From contig CAKPZJ010000006.1 in NCBI GenBank assembly GCA_934204655.1, positions 1 to 64,000 of the forward strand: a DNA stretch of 64,000 nucleotides, in the 5' to 3' direction. Each line of letters starts with the position of its first letter. Within the stretch, counting starts at the first letter, position 1. This DNA is from an uncultured Prevotella sp. (GTDB lineage Bacteria > Bacteroidota > Bacteroidia > Bacteroidales > Bacteroidaceae). The notes beneath the pieces were generated by a model that was not told the origin of the DNA, did no database searches, and saw nothing but the letters and a program-made list of their open reading frames with translations. This document shows, in pieces, positions 26,100-35,682 of this stretch. Position numbers and translations under genes: made by a program.

Positions 26100-27368
26100 C
26101 TATCTTATTTTTAGCGTTATGATAGTCAGGGCGGCCAGTATGATGGTGGTAATCCAGAACCGTATCGTTATCTTAGACTCGTGTACGGCTGTATGTGGCT
26201 TACGTATCAGGTAGTGGCACTCGGGGTCGAGCTGGCAGTCCTGAGTCCTGAAATTGTCGTGTATCGGGGTGCGCTTGAAGATGCGCTGCTTAACGCCGCG
26301 GCGCTTGCCCATCTTGTAATACCATACCTGCAGGATTACACTCAGGCTCTCTACGAAGAAGATGCCGCAGAGTATGGGTAGCAGCAGCTCCTTGTGTATG
26401 ATGATGGCGGCCACGGCTATGATGCCGCCGATGGTGAGCGAGCCCGTGTCGCCCATGAACACCTGGGCGGGGTACGCGTTGTACCACAGGAAGCCTATCA
26501 GCGCGCCCACAAAGGCACAGAGGAACACCACGAGCTCCTGCGAGCCGGGTATGTACATTATATTAAGGTAGGAGGCAAACTCCATATGCGAGCTGACATA
26601 CGCCAAGATGCCCAAGGCCACGCCTATGATGGCCGAGTTGCCCGCGCACATGCCATCCATACCATCGTTCAGATTGGCACCGTTACTTACGGCGGTAACC
26701 ACCAGTATGGTCATCACCACGAACAGTATCCAGCCGGCTGCCGTCTTGTACTTGCCACAGAAAGACATGATACGAGAGTAGTCCAGGTTGTGGCCCTTGA
26801 CAAAGGGGATGGTCGTCTTGAGCGACTTCTGGGCCTCGGCGCGGTGTCTGACCACCATCTCATGTCCCTGGCGTTCTATGGACAGGTTCTCGTTCATCTT
26901 CACGTCTGGCGAAGCCCACAGCACCAGTCCCACGATAAGCCCGATGCCCACCTGGCCCACTATCTTGTAGCGGCCCTTGAGCCCCTCTTTGTTGCGACGG
27001 AATATTTTGATAAAATCGTCCATTCCCCCGAGAAAGCCGAGCCACACGGTGGTTATAATCATCAGTATGAGATAAATATTGCGCAGTCGGCCGAGCAGCA
27101 AGACGGGTATGAGGATAGACACGATGATGATGACGCCGCCCATGGAGGGCACGCCTATCTTCTTGACACCAAAGGGGTCTATCGAGGCATCTCGCTGAGT
27201 CTCGGTAATCTGCTTTTTCTTCAGGTACTTAATGAATTTCTCGCCAAACCAGGCTGAGATGACGAGCGAGAGTATCAGCGCCAACAGGGAGCGAAACGAT
27301 ATGTAGCCCCACATGTGCGACCCGCTGATGCCGAACTGCTCTAAGAATCTAAATAAGTAGTATAACAT
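26100..27368 (-). CDS. mraY: Phospho-N-acetylmuramoyl-pentapeptide transferase
   Basis: A 422-residue polytopic enzyme forming lipid I from UDP-MurNAc-pentapeptide and undecaprenyl phosphate. Catalytic Asp motifs are GGMDDFIKIF and NDGMDGM, and FMGDTGSL and the late cytosolic HDNFR loop are also present. It is about 60 residues longer than the E. coli enzyme because of an insert between membrane segments (about residues 155-215), a feature I associate with Bacteroidetes MraY. Confidence 0.96.
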   Translation of the reverse strand: MLYYLFRFLEQFGISGSHMWGYISFRSLLALILSLVISAWFGEKFIKYLKKKQITETQRDASIDPFGVKKIGVPSMGGVIIIVSILIPVLLLGRLRNIYLILMIITTVWLGFLGGMDDFIKIFRRNKEGLKGRYKIVGQVGIGLIVGLVLWASPDVKMNENLSIERQGHEMVVRHRAEAQKSLKTTIPFVKGHNLDYSRIMSFCGKYKTAAGWILFVVMTILVVTAVSNGANLNDGMDGMCAGNSAIIGVALGILAYVSSHMEFASYLNIMYIPGSQELVVFLCAFVGALIGFLWYNAYPAQVFMGDTGSLTIGGIIAVAAIIIHKELLLPILCGIFFVESLSVILQVWYYKMGKRRGVKQRIFKRTPIHDNFRTQDCQLDPECHYLIRKPHTAVHESKITIRFWITTIILAALTIITLKIR

Positions 27369-27379
27369 CGGCCGGAGTA

Positions 27380-28834
27380 TTACTGGTTAGCGAATATGTC
27401 GCGGAGCACTTCCTTGTCGTCAAAGTGGTGCTTCACGCCCTTGATTTCCTGATAATTCTCGTGGCCCTTGCCGGCCACCAGGATTACGTCGCCCTTCTGG
27501 GCCATCATGCAGGCGGTGCGGATGGCTTCCTTGCGGTCTACAATGGTAACCACGTTCTTACGCTGCTGGACCGTCAGACCGGCCATCATGTCGTCTATGA
27601 TGGCCTGAGGCTCCTCGAAGCGTGGGTTGTCGCTCGTTATGATTACCTTGTCGCTCTGCCGGACAGCCTCTTGGGCCATCAGCGGTCGCTTGCCTTTGTC
27701 GCGGTTGCCGCCAGCTCCACATACGGTTATCACGTGGCCCTTCTTGTTAAGCACTTCATGTATGGCGTTGAGCACGTTGGCCAGGGCGTCCGGGGTGTGG
27801 GCATAGTCTACGATGGCGGTATATCCCTCGGGCGAGTGAACAGGCTCCAGGCGTCCGCTCACGCTGTGCAGGGTACTCATCACCACTAAGATGTCGTCAG
27901 GGGCCTTGCCTAACATGCGGGCGGCACCATATACGGCCAGCAGATTGCTCACATTAAACTTTCCGATGAACTGAACGCCCACCTCGTGACCGTCAATTTC
28001 CAGGTACATGCCCTCGAAGTGACACTCCAGGATGCGGCCACGGAAGTCGGCCATCTGGCGGGTAGAGTAAGTCTTAACCTGGGCCTTGCAGTTCTGTACC
28101 ATAATCATGCCGTTCTTGTCATCAGCGTTGGTAATGGCAAAGGCAGTCTTGGGCAGACCATCGAAGAAAGCCTTCTTGGCGTTGCGGTAGTTCTCGAAGG
28201 TCTTGTGGTAGTCCAGGTGGTCGCGGGTGAGGTTGGTGAAGATGCCACCGGCAAACTTCAGACCGCTGATGCGCTTCTGGGCGATGGCATGCGATGAGCA
28301 CTCCATGAACGCGTACTCGCAGCCGGCATCGGCCATGCGTCCCAAGAGTTCATTGAGTTCTATAGGGTCCGGTGTGGTGTGGTCGGCTGGTATCGCCTCG
28401 CCCTCTATATAGTTACATACCGTAGAGAGGAGACCACACTTGTGGCCCATCTTGCGGAACATATTATATAATAAGGTGGCGATGGTGGTCTTACCGTTGG
28501 TTCCGGTTACGCCCACTAACTTCAGCCTGCGCGACGGGTCACCATAGAAGATGGTGGCCGCCTTGCCGGCTGCGTCCTCGGTCGACTCGACCTGTACATA
28601 GGTTACCCCGTCGGCCTGCGTGGCGGGCATCTCCTCGCACAACACGGCCCGGGCACCCAGTTCGATGGCTTTGGGTATAAACTTGTGGCCATCTACCTGT
28701 GTACCTCTCATGGCGATGAAGAGATGGCCCTCCTTGATGCGCCGAGAGTCTATGTTTACTCCTGTAATCTCAGTCTCCACATCGCCTACAATGGCAACGG
28801 GCTTGATGTTCTTGAGCAGTTCTTGTAGTCTCAT
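27380..28834 (-). CDS. murE: UDP-MurNAc-tripeptide synthetase, meso-DAP type
   Basis: A 484-residue cytosolic Mur ligase. The ATP loop [10 protein letters not shown] starts at residue 111, and the C-terminal domain holds SDNPRFEEP. The DNPR motif is the known selector for meso-diaminopimelate rather than lysine, so the organism should have mDAP-type peptidoglycan. The length is standard. It lies 19 nt after the PBP gene and 11 nt before mraY. Confidence 0.97.
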   Translation of the reverse strand: MRLQELLKNIKPVAIVGDVETEITGVNIDSRRIKEGHLFIAMRGTQVDGHKFIPKAIELGARAVLCEEMPATQADGVTYVQVESTEDAAGKAATIFYGDPSRRLKLVGVTGTNGKTTIATLLYNMFRKMGHKCGLLSTVCNYIEGEAIPADHTTPDPIELNELLGRMADAGCEYAFMECSSHAIAQKRISGLKFAGGIFTNLTRDHLDYHKTFENYRNAKKAFFDGLPKTAFAITNADDKNGMIMVQNCKAQVKTYSTRQMADFRGRILECHFEGMYLEIDGHEVGVQFIGKFNVSNLLAVYGAARMLGKAPDDILVVMSTLHSVSGRLEPVHSPEGYTAIVDYAHTPDALANVLNAIHEVLNKKGHVITVCGAGGNRDKGKRPLMAQEAVRQSDKVIITSDNPRFEEPQAIIDDMMAGLTVQQRKNVVTIVDRKEAIRTACMMAQKGDVILVAGKGHENYQEIKGVKHHFDDKEVLRDIFANQ

Positions 28835-28853
28835 AATATATATAGGTGTAATG

Positions 28854-31010
28854 TTAATCTAATGTAAGCTGGCAGCGCTGCCCGCGACGGGCCAGAGCGC
28901 CTGGCGCCAGGCTCTGACGGGCCACCTTGCCGCGGCCCACTATCTGTACGCGTATGCCGCGGCTCTCCAGCAGGTACACGGCATCGCGCGCACCCATGCC
29001 CACCACGTTGGGCACCTGGCGGGCACCCCCGGGCGTAGTTCTGGTAAGCCGTACCGAGTTGCGACGGCACTCGGCTGTTCCCCAGATGGGATTGCCGGTG
29101 GCATACGCCCCGCTCCAGCTGGCATTGTTGTGTATGCCGAGTCGGTTGAGTACATACCCGGCCGAGCAGATATTGCCGAATTTCACATCGGGTATGGGCC
29201 TGCTCACAGAGTCGCGCGCGTCGGTAACATCCATCTTCAGGCTCTGGGCCATGATGCCCTCGGCTATCTCGTGGAATACCTTGGCGCTCATAGTGCCGCT
29301 GGCGGGAAGTCCCGTCTTCTGTATGCACACGATGCAACTGTAGCGGGGGGCATCGGCGGGGAAGTAACCGGCAAAGCTCAGCAGGTAACGGGTGGTGCCG
29401 CTCTTGTATCCGCCCTTACCCTGCGATACCTGGGCCGTGCCCGTCTTACCGGCTATCTTGAACGAGGTAGACCCGGCTTTCTTACCTGTGCCTCGCGACA
29501 CCACATGTTCCAGCATGGCCTGAACCTTGCGTACCACGGGCAGACTGCAGATGTGCTCCTTGCCTGGCACCACCTCGGGCGGAAACTCGTCGAGCACCTC
29601 GCCGTTCTTAACCACCGACTTGACAAAGCGGGGGTACATCATGCACCCGTCATTGGCTATGGCGTTGTAGAAAGCGAGGGTAGATATGGGTGGCACCTGG
29701 GTCTCGTAGCCTATACTCATCCATGCCAGCGATGTTTTGCTCCAGTTAACCCACTGCCCGCGGCTGTTCTTGCGCGGCATACGCACAATGGCAGGACTGT
29801 AACCAGGGAGAGGGAGCTTCAGGTCGGCCGTGATACCAGAGCGGTACACGCCTTCGACAAATTTCTCAGGGTGGCGGCCGTAGTAGTCCTCGATGATACG
29901 GCTCACGCCGATGTTGGAGCTTACCTCCAGGGCGCGGCCCATGGTGATGGTGCCGTAACCGCCCCTGCTCCAGTTGTGATCCTTCATGGGGCGACCGTGC
30001 ATGTCAAAGACACCATCACCAGTCTCGACCACGCGACTGGTGTCGCACATGCCGTCTTGGAGGGCAGTCATCAGGGAGACTGTCTTAAACACCGAGCCAG
30101 GCTCCATAAGGTCGGCCACGGCGTGATTCTTGCGCTCGGCATAGCTGCCATCGGCACACTTCTCCAAGTTAACGATGGCCTTGATGTCGCCAGTCTTGAC
30201 CTCCATCACTATAGCCACACCCACATTGCCATTAACTTCCTTTTTCTTGAGTTCAGCCAGCAGGGCACGCTCAGCCAGGTCCTGCATGTTGACATCTATC
30301 GTGGTAACGATGTCGGCACCGTCGGTGGGAGGCGTGTCAGTGATGTTGAGATACTTGTTGAGCACCTTGCGACGGTGTATGATACCGTTCTTGCCACGCA
30401 GCAGGGCATCGTAGAACTTTTCCAGTCCGTTCTTGGCCTCGTCCTTGCCGGGATAGAGGTCGCCCACGGTACGGTTGGCGCCAAAGGGATGCTGGCGCGA
30501 GTCAAACTTCTCGCAGTAGAAGCCGCCGGTATAGCCGCGGAGGCGGAACACGGGCAGCGACTTGACCTCGCAGTAGGTATTGTAGTCTACACGGCCGTCG
30601 TAGATGGCCCAGCGACGGCTCTGCTGGCTGCGCCCCTCTTCCAGATAGCGCTTGTACTGGGCGGGGGTACGCCCGGGAAACATGGCACTGAGCCCGGCGC
30701 TGATAGAGTCTACCTTGATCCGCCACAGAGAGTCGGTTCCAGCATCGTGTATGGTCTTGAAGTCTATAAACAACTTATACTCAGGAAGCGAACTGGCCAG
30801 GACAGTGCCGTTGCAGCTCAGTATGTTGCCCCGCACGGCAGGCACAGCCACGCTGTCCTTCTTGACACGGCTGGCCACCTGCATCCAGTAGGTGCGCTTT
30901 ACACTCATAATGTAAGTAGACTTAGCTACTACTACCACGGCCACTAAGGTCATCATAACCGCGATGAAGTAATAACGCGGCATGGTCTTCTTGTTGTCAA
31001 ACTTGCTCAT
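28854..31010 (-). CDS. ftsI: Class B penicillin-binding protein with PASTA domain (FtsI-like)
   Basis: A 718-residue peptidoglycan transpeptidase of the divisome. A single N-terminal membrane anchor spans about residues 13-30. The dimerisation domain follows (about 50-230), then the transpeptidase with S306-x-x-K309 in [11 protein letters not shown] at 364-366 and KTGT at 522-525. The last 55 residues, [16 protein letters not shown] onward, form one PASTA domain, common in Bacteroidetes FtsI but absent from E. coli PBP3. The ATG overlaps the ftsL-like stop by 4 nt. Confidence 0.95.
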   Translation of the reverse strand: MSKFDNKKTMPRYYFIAVMMTLVAVVVVAKSTYIMSVKRTYWMQVASRVKKDSVAVPAVRGNILSCNGTVLASSLPEYKLFIDFKTIHDAGTDSLWRIKVDSISAGLSAMFPGRTPAQYKRYLEEGRSQQSRRWAIYDGRVDYNTYCEVKSLPVFRLRGYTGGFYCEKFDSRQHPFGANRTVGDLYPGKDEAKNGLEKFYDALLRGKNGIIHRRKVLNKYLNITDTPPTDGADIVTTIDVNMQDLAERALLAELKKKEVNGNVGVAIVMEVKTGDIKAIVNLEKCADGSYAERKNHAVADLMEPGSVFKTVSLMTALQDGMCDTSRVVETGDGVFDMHGRPMKDHNWSRGGYGTITMGRALEVSSNIGVSRIIEDYYGRHPEKFVEGVYRSGITADLKLPLPGYSPAIVRMPRKNSRGQWVNWSKTSLAWMSIGYETQVPPISTLAFYNAIANDGCMMYPRFVKSVVKNGEVLDEFPPEVVPGKEHICSLPVVRKVQAMLEHVVSRGTGKKAGSTSFKIAGKTGTAQVSQGKGGYKSGTTRYLLSFAGYFPADAPRYSCIVCIQKTGLPASGTMSAKVFHEIAEGIMAQSLKMDVTDARDSVSRPIPDVKFGNICSAGYVLNRLGIHNNASWSGAYATGNPIWGTAECRRNSVRLTRTTPGGARQVPNVVGMGARDAVYLLESRGIRVQIVGRGKVARQSLAPGALARRGQRCQLTLD

Positions 31011-31471
31011 TTCTCGGGTACTGTTATCAGATAAGGGGGCTGGGTGGGCATCTTGAGGGTACTGTCGTTGTTAGCTTTCAGCATGTCGAGCACATTGCTC
31101 TCGCGGCTCAGCTCCGTAAGTTTGTTGCCAGTAGCCTGGGCCTTGTACTTGGCGTCCAGAAGCTCTTTCTGCAGCTTGTCTATCTCTATCAGGCTCTGCT
31201 GGCAACTGTAGCGGTTGGATATATAGAGGATAATGAAGACCACGACCAGCAGGAAGAGCCATATCTGCCTACGAATGGTCGACGTGTTGAGGATGTCGCC
31301 TCCCAGGATGCGTCCAAAGGTGAGGTTGGCCGACAGGGGGGTGTCCTCGCTGGCTGCCTGGCTCTTGATTACCTCCTTCAGCGTGGGCTGCTCGGCCGGG
31401 GTGTCCTGTGCGGTGGGCGGCGTGGGTATGCCGGTCACCGTGGTCTTTATATCGGTTTGCTTATCTGTCAT
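31007..31471 (-). CDS. FtsL-like cell division protein
   Basis: A 154-residue protein with a long polar cytosolic N-terminus (about 70 residues), one membrane segment (about 70-85, WLFLLVVVFIILYI) and a short periplasmic coiled-coil region (about 90-130). This topology and the location between rsmH and the FtsI-like PBP identify the FtsL position of the dcw cluster; sequence conservation in FtsL is too low for proof. It overlaps both neighbours by 4 nt. Confidence 0.8.
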   Translation of the reverse strand: MTDKQTDIKTTVTGIPTPPTAQDTPAEQPTLKEVIKSQAASEDTPLSANLTFGRILGGDILNTSTIRRQIWLFLLVVVFIILYISNRYSCQQSLIEIDKLQKELLDAKYKAQATGNKLTELSRESNVLDMLKANNDSTLKMPTQPPYLITVPEK

Positions 31472-32382
31472 TTCTTCTCTGCTATTCGTAGTTTGGCGCT
31501 CCGGCTCCGGGGGTTCCGGGCCTGCTCGTCGGCCGTAGGCACTATCACCTTGTTGTTAACCAGCCGATAGGGGGTGTCGGTACGGCCGTAGAAGTCTTGC
31601 TGCACGCGGCCCTCGGCATTGCCGGCGCGCATCATGTTCTTCACGATGCGGTCCTCGAGCGAGTGATAGGTTATCACCGACAGCCGCCCGCCGGGTGCCA
31701 ACAGCGAGGTGGCGGCGGCGAGCATCTCGCGGAGGGCCTCCATCTCGTGATTGACCTCGATACGCAGTGCCTGGAACAGCTTGGCCATGTCTTTCTTCTC
31801 GCGCTCGCGGCGAAAGAGGGGCTCCACGGCCTGGATAAACTGCTGCGTGGTAGCGATGGCTCCGCCCTGGCGGGCGCGGACGAGTGCCGAGGCTATGCGG
31901 CGCGAGTTCTTGAGTTCGCCATACAGGTAGAACACATCGGCCAGGGCCTCCTCGTCATAGCTGTTCACCACGTCGGCCGCTGTCTGCTCGGCACTCTTGT
32001 TCATACGCATGTCCAGGGGAGCGTCAAAGCGAAAGGAGAAGCCGCGGCTCTCGTCATCGAAGTGATGCGACGACACACCTAAGTCGGCCAGCAGGCCGTC
32101 GATGTGGTCTACGCCGTAGTAGCGCATCCAGTTGCGCAGATAGCGGAAGTTGGAGCGCACGAAGGTAAACCGGTCGTCGGCCACGACGTTGCGCTCGGCG
32201 TCGGCATCCTGGTCAAAGCTATACAGGTGGCTGTCGGCGGTAAGCCTACTGAGGATGGCGCGCGAGTGCCCACCACCGCCAAAGGTAACGTCGACATACA
32301 CGCCATGGGGGTGTATGTTCAGCCCGTCGATGCTCTCCTGGAGCAGTACGGGAACGTGATAGGTGTTTGCTGTGGTTATCAT
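31468..32382 (-). CDS. rsmH: 16S rRNA (cytosine(1402)-N4)-methyltransferase
   Basis: A 304-residue SAM-dependent enzyme methylating C1402 of 16S rRNA. The start at 32382 gives the family N-terminus YHVPVLLQESIDGLNI; a longer frame to 32460 would overlap mraZ. The SAM-binding FGGGGHSRAIL and DQDADAERN and the C-terminal SYHSLEDRIVK are typical. It lies 19 nt after mraZ. Confidence 0.96.
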   Translation of the reverse strand: MITTANTYHVPVLLQESIDGLNIHPHGVYVDVTFGGGGHSRAILSRLTADSHLYSFDQDADAERNVVADDRFTFVRSNFRYLRNWMRYYGVDHIDGLLADLGVSSHHFDDESRGFSFRFDAPLDMRMNKSAEQTAADVVNSYDEEALADVFYLYGELKNSRRIASALVRARQGGAIATTQQFIQAVEPLFRREREKKDMAKLFQALRIEVNHEMEALREMLAAATSLLAPGGRLSVITYHSLEDRIVKNMMRAGNAEGRVQQDFYGRTDTPYRLVNNKVIVPTADEQARNPRSRSAKLRIAEKK

Positions 32383-32401
32383 CGTATGGTCGTTGGTGGG
32401 G

Positions 32402-32869
32402 TTAAGACTGGGCACCGGCCGCATCGGGTGAGCCCATGATGTCACCGAGCTGCCGGGCAAACTCCTCGGCCTCTACGAAGGGGCGCTCGGTGCCTGCATT
32501 GTCCCACAGCTCGATGGTGTCGTCCATGCCTATAAATTTTACGTCCTGTTCTATGCCCGCCATGCGCAGGTAGCGGCGCGGTACGAGCAGCCGCCCGTTA
32601 GCGTCGAGGGTCAGCTGCTCCACGTCTGACACAAACTGGCGGAACAACTGCTGATGCTGGGGGTTCCACCGGCTGAGCCGCGCGCGTAGCAGATTGAGTT
32701 GCTCGTTCCACACGCTCTCCGGATAGAGTACCAGACATGGTTGGAAGATGTCCTTACGCAGGATAAGTCCCTCCTCGCCAGCTGCCTGGAGCAGCTTGCG
32801 GAAAGCGGCGGGCAGGAAGACCCTCCCCTTGCTGTCGGCCTTGGCCTCTATGCTTCCAACAAATCGCAT
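32402..32869 (-). CDS. mraZ: Transcriptional regulator MraZ
   Basis: A 155-residue protein with two SpoVT/AbrB-like domains; the first contains ADSKGRVFLPAAFRK and the second LDANGRLLVPRRYLR, the two halves of the DXXXR-type repeat. MraZ represses its own dcw operon in other bacteria. The start at 32869 is chosen because the promoter -7 box (32906-32913) lies downstream of the earlier ATG at 32938. Three direct repeats matching known MraZ operators lie just upstream. Confidence 0.95.
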   Translation of the reverse strand: MRFVGSIEAKADSKGRVFLPAAFRKLLQAAGEEGLILRKDIFQPCLVLYPESVWNEQLNLLRARLSRWNPQHQQLFRQFVSDVEQLTLDANGRLLVPRRYLRMAGIEQDVKFIGMDDTIELWDNAGTERPFVEAEEFARQLGDIMGSPDAAGAQS

Positions 32870-32905
32870 GCGTACATCTTTAATATAAAACAGAAATTTC
32901 GAGGT

Positions 32906-32913
32906 CAAAGATA
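32906..32913 (-). promoter_or_regulatory. Promoter -7 element of the dcw operon
   Basis: Minus-strand TATCTTTG fits TAnnTTTG and gives a leader of about 31 nt before the mraZ ATG. The region expected for the -33 box is occupied by the MraZ repeats, which may explain the poor match to TTTG. Confidence 0.7.
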
Positions 32914-32923
32914 CATATATTTC

Positions 32924-32948
32924 CCCACACTGCGCCACTTTTCTCCAC
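32924..32948 (-). promoter_or_regulatory. Putative MraZ operator, three direct repeats
   Basis: On the minus strand GTGGA, GTGGC and GTGGG start exactly 10 nt apart (32944-32948, 32934-32938, 32924-32928). MraZ of E. coli and Mycoplasma binds repeated TGGG-like boxes with a 10-nt period. The array covers about -24 to -48 relative to the predicted start, a position suited to repression. Confidence 0.75.
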
Positions 32949-33150
32949 TTTTTTTTGATTTTTCGCGCAATTTGTTGACGCGCCCGCCACAGCCCGCGTA
33001 GTCACGGGAATGGACACGGCGATGAAATGGGCGGTAAACGGAGTTCCCCACTTAGTCCCCCTCAAAGGGGACGACAACAACTGACGGGACACCGGCCGCC
33101 TAAGATGCCCCCGGAGAGCTTACTGAAAACACCGCGACCATTGCGGGAAA
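32949..33150. other. Gene-free spacer upstream of mraZ
   Basis: No coding signal. It contains a small hairpin (GTCCCC/GGGGAC at 33056-33073). The part after 33120 shares the GCGGGAAACGAGAAGACC flank of repeat family A. Confidence 0.45.
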
Positions 33151-33235
33151 CGAGAAGACCGGTCTTTACACTTCTAAAGACGGCTCCCAACTCACTAATG
33201 GTGGCTTCCAGGATTGAAAAGGTCGGTCTCCATGA
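33151..33235 (-). repeat. Repeat family A, copy 3
   Basis: Minus-strand copy starting GGAGACCGACCTTTTCAATC, with two related modules (GGAAGCC at 33203-33209 and GGGAGCC at 33182-33188) 21 nt apart, ending AAAGACCGGTCTTCTC. The first 25 nt are nearly identical to copy 4 at 55032. Confidence 0.75.
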
Positions 33236-33240
33236 TTAGC

Positions 33241-33272
33241 ATGACAACTCTCCTGGGTATAGGAGTTGTCAT
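33241..33272. other. Stem-loop next to repeat family A
   Basis: ATGACAACTC (33241-33250) pairs with GAGTTGTCAT (33263-33272) around a 12-nt loop. Its function is unknown and no gene ends here. Confidence 0.5.
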
Positions 33273-33282
33273 CAGTCCAGCG

Positions 33283-33322
33283 CTTTTTACCTTTTTACTC
33301 TTTTACATTTTTACTTTTCACC
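33283..33322 (+). repeat. Repeat family C
   Basis: A T-rich stretch of TTTTTAC, TCTTTTAC and TTTTTACTTTTCACC words, close to 62566-62594 and the reverse complement of 62026-62105. Confidence 0.6.
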
Positions 33323-33444
33323 TAATGGTCATCGGGGGAGGTGCCCCAGCCACTCTGTCAGCCACGGTCACAACCGCTGTTACAATAGTGGTAAAAATAA
33401 AAACATTTTTTAGCAAAATAATAGCGTAATTGAAAAACTTGTGT

Positions 33445-33452
33445 TATTTTTG
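33445..33452 (+). promoter_or_regulatory. Candidate promoter of the acyltransferase pair
   Basis: TATTTTTG fits TAnnTTTG and lies 32 nt before the GTG start at 33485. The -33 box is poor. Confidence 0.5.
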
Positions 33453-33484
33453 CACCTACATTCATGTTATGAAGTAAGCTATAA

Positions 33485-34300
33485 GTGGAGAAAACCATAG
33501 ACATTGACAGGATATTGGCCAGCAAGATGGGCGCCAAGGCACGCTTTGTGCCTGGGTTTGTCACGGGCTGGCTCAAGCGGATTGTCCATGAGGACGAGGT
33601 TAACCGCTTTCTCTGGGAGTCGCGCCACCTTTCGGGAACTCCTTGGCTCGAAGAGTGCGTCAAGTACCTGCGCATGACGCTCCAGATTGAAGGCCTGGAA
33701 AATCTGCCCGACAAGAACGACGGCCGCCTCTACACCTTTGTCTCTAACCACCCCCTCGGCGGACAGGACGGCGTGGCCCTCGGCTCTATCATAGGCCGCC
33801 ACTACGACGGGCGTTTCCGCTATCTGGTCAACGACCTGCTGCTCAACCTGCCCGGCCTCAAGCCTGTGTGTATAGGCATCAACAAGACCGGTCGCCAGAG
33901 CCGCAGTTTCCCGGCCATGGTCGAGGCCGGTTTCAGGAGCGACAACCACATGCTTATGTTCCCTGCGGGGCTCAACAGCCGTAAGCGCCCCGACGGCACC
34001 ATACACGACCTGCCGTGGAAGAAGACCTTTATCACCAAGAGCGTGGAGTACCAGCGCGACATAGTGCCCATCCACTTCGGCGGGCGCAACTCGGAGCGCT
34101 TTTACCGCATCGCCCGGTTCAGCGACAAGTACCTGCCGTTCAACCTGGCCATGATGTTTCTGGTCGACGAGATGTACAAGAACGTCGGCAAGACCTTTCG
34201 CATAGCCATCGGAAAGCCCATCCCATGGCAGACGTTTGACAAGACGCACACGCCGATGGAATGGGCGAAAATAGTAGAAGACATGGTTTACGAGCTATAA
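33485..34300 (+). CDS. PlsC-type acyltransferase, possible GlsA (glycine lipid O-acyltransferase)
   Basis: A 271-residue lysophospholipid-type acyltransferase. Translation from the GTG at 33485 follows directly after an in-frame TAA; ATG 33527 is an alternative. The active-site motif reads SNHPLGGQDG, that is His and Asp separated by five residues instead of the usual four, and FPAGLNSRKR probably forms the acceptor-phosphate or glycerol site. The following gene, 15 nt away, resembles OlsB/GlsB N-acyltransferases. In Bacteroides thetaiotaomicron such a pair makes glycine lipids, so GlsA is the preferred guess. Assignment rests on context and general resemblance. Confidence 0.75.
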   Translation: MEKTIDIDRILASKMGAKARFVPGFVTGWLKRIVHEDEVNRFLWESRHLSGTPWLEECVKYLRMTLQIEGLENLPDKNDGRLYTFVSNHPLGGQDGVALGSIIGRHYDGRFRYLVNDLLLNLPGLKPVCIGINKTGRQSRSFPAMVEAGFRSDNHMLMFPAGLNSRKRPDGTIHDLPWKKTFITKSVEYQRDIVPIHFGGRNSERFYRIARFSDKYLPFNLAMMFLVDEMYKNVGKTFRIAIGKPIPWQTFDKTHTPMEWAKIVEDMVYEL

Positions 34301-34315
34301 ACAGATATAACGATT

Positions 34316-35311
34316 ATGGAACAAGATATCATCAAGCCCATCAGTAGAGAGCTGCTCAAGGCTGAACTGACACCCGAGCGGCAGCTCCGTATGACCAATA
34401 AGAGCCATAATGAGATATACGTCATAACTGCCCAGGAAGCGCCCAACGTCATGCTCGAGATAGGAAGACTCCGCGAGGAAGCATTTCGTACCGCGGGAGG
34501 CGGCACAGGCAAGTCGGCCGACATAGATGAGTTTGACACGATGGAGAACGGATGCAAGCAGCTCGTAGTGTGGAACCCCGAGGCCGAGGAGATTATCGGG
34601 GGCTACCGATACCTGTTCGGCACCGACTGGAAGATAGACGCCAACGGGCAGCCGGTGCTCGCCACCAGCCACATGTTCCACTTCTCGGAGCGGTTCATGC
34701 GCGACTACGCGCCATATACCGTCGAGCTGGGCCGCTCGTTTGTCTCGCTCGACTACCAGAACGTTCGCAAGAACACCAAGAGTATCTTTGCACTCGACAA
34801 CCTATGGGATGGACTCGGCGCGCTTACCGTGCTGTATCCCAACCTTAAATATTTTTTCGGAAAGATGACCATGTACCCCAGCTACATACGCCGGGGACGC
34901 GACATGATACTCTATTTTCTGAAAAAGCACTTCGATGACAAGGAAAACCTCATCGTCCCGATGAAGCCGCTGGTCATTGACACGCCTGAGGACGAGTTGG
35001 CCAAGCTATTTCCCTACGACGATTTCCACGAAGACTACCGGGTACTCAACCGCGAGATACGGCAGCTGGGCTACAACATACCTCCGCTGGTCAATGCGTA
35101 CATGAATCTGAGTCCCACGATGAAGCTCTTCGGCACCGCCATCAACTATGGCTTCGGCGATGTAGAGGAGACGGGCATACTCATAGCCGTTGACGAGATA
35201 CTGGAAGAGAAGCGCATACGCCACATAGACTCCTTTATCAAGGAGCACCCCGAGGCACTGCACATAACCAGTGGGGCCAACAAGGTGATATACCGAGACG
35301 GCAGCAAGTAG
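34316..35311 (+). CDS. GNAT-fold N-acyltransferase, possible GlsB
   Basis: A 331-residue protein resembling the OlsB/GlsB group, which attaches a 3-hydroxy fatty acid to the amino group of ornithine or glycine. Features are LREEAFRTAGGGTG and DIDEFD near residues 50-76, YRYLFGTDW, and VELGRSFVSLDYQ, the pattern seen in the acyl-ACP-dependent enzymes. It would act in the cytosol or at the inner membrane before the upstream acyltransferase adds the second chain. Gene order is reversed compared with the usual glsB-glsA. Substrate identity is inferred. Confidence 0.75.
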   Translation: MEQDIIKPISRELLKAELTPERQLRMTNKSHNEIYVITAQEAPNVMLEIGRLREEAFRTAGGGTGKSADIDEFDTMENGCKQLVVWNPEAEEIIGGYRYLFGTDWKIDANGQPVLATSHMFHFSERFMRDYAPYTVELGRSFVSLDYQNVRKNTKSIFALDNLWDGLGALTVLYPNLKYFFGKMTMYPSYIRRGRDMILYFLKKHFDDKENLIVPMKPLVIDTPEDELAKLFPYDDFHEDYRVLNREIRQLGYNIPPLVNAYMNLSPTMKLFGTAINYGFGDVEETGILIAVDEILEEKRIRHIDSFIKEHPEALHITSGANKVIYRDGSK

Positions 35312-35337
35312 GGCGCGCGCCACTCGCCCCACCCTAC

Positions 35338-35642
35338 CTATTGTCAGACTGATGGCCCCGGCCACCGCCATGGCCATGGGCACAATGGGCCAAGCCCACA
35401 CCCAGGGCACGCCAGCCGTCACGGCTCCCCCAGTTTCGGCCCCACGGGGCATATCCACCTATTTATATATAGCCCGCAGCTTATTTTCATACACTGACCG
35501 ACCAGCCGCGGCACCGACCGCAGCACCCATCATCGCTCTAAACACTACCCCTGACAGAGCACAGAACCCTCTGATAGTCAAAAACATCACACGTTAGGTT
35601 TTTTTTAACTAAGAATATTTTTACGGTTGCACCGTTTCTGAC
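35338..35642. other. Gene-free spacer before the serpin promoter
   Basis: No convincing gene. A short frame at 35352-35597 has low-complexity Ala/Pro/Thr composition and no family resemblance. The segment 35308-35337 can form a short hairpin (GTAGGG with CCCTAC) that may end the acyltransferase transcript. Confidence 0.45.
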
Positions 35643-35650
35643 TATATTTG
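35643..35650 (+). promoter_or_regulatory. Candidate promoter of the serpin leader
   Basis: TATATTTG fits TAnnTTTG. It would start transcription about 30 nt before the leader ORF at 35683 and 160 nt before the serpin ATG. Confidence 0.5.
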
Positions 35651-35682
35651 CCGATAATATCTCATACCACAATCGGTCAAAT

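Noticed and set aside
29130..30947. 605-codon plus-strand frame opposite the FtsI-like gene
   Set aside because: Antisense shadow of a firmly identified gene.
32949..33484. Possible replication origin or DnaA box cluster before mraZ
   Set aside because: No DnaA-box-like TTATCCACA words were seen; the region is explained by repeats and a hairpin.
35352..35597. 81-codon frame after the acyltransferase pair
   Set aside because: Low-complexity Ala/Pro/Thr translation, no signal peptide or family, and not conserved-looking.
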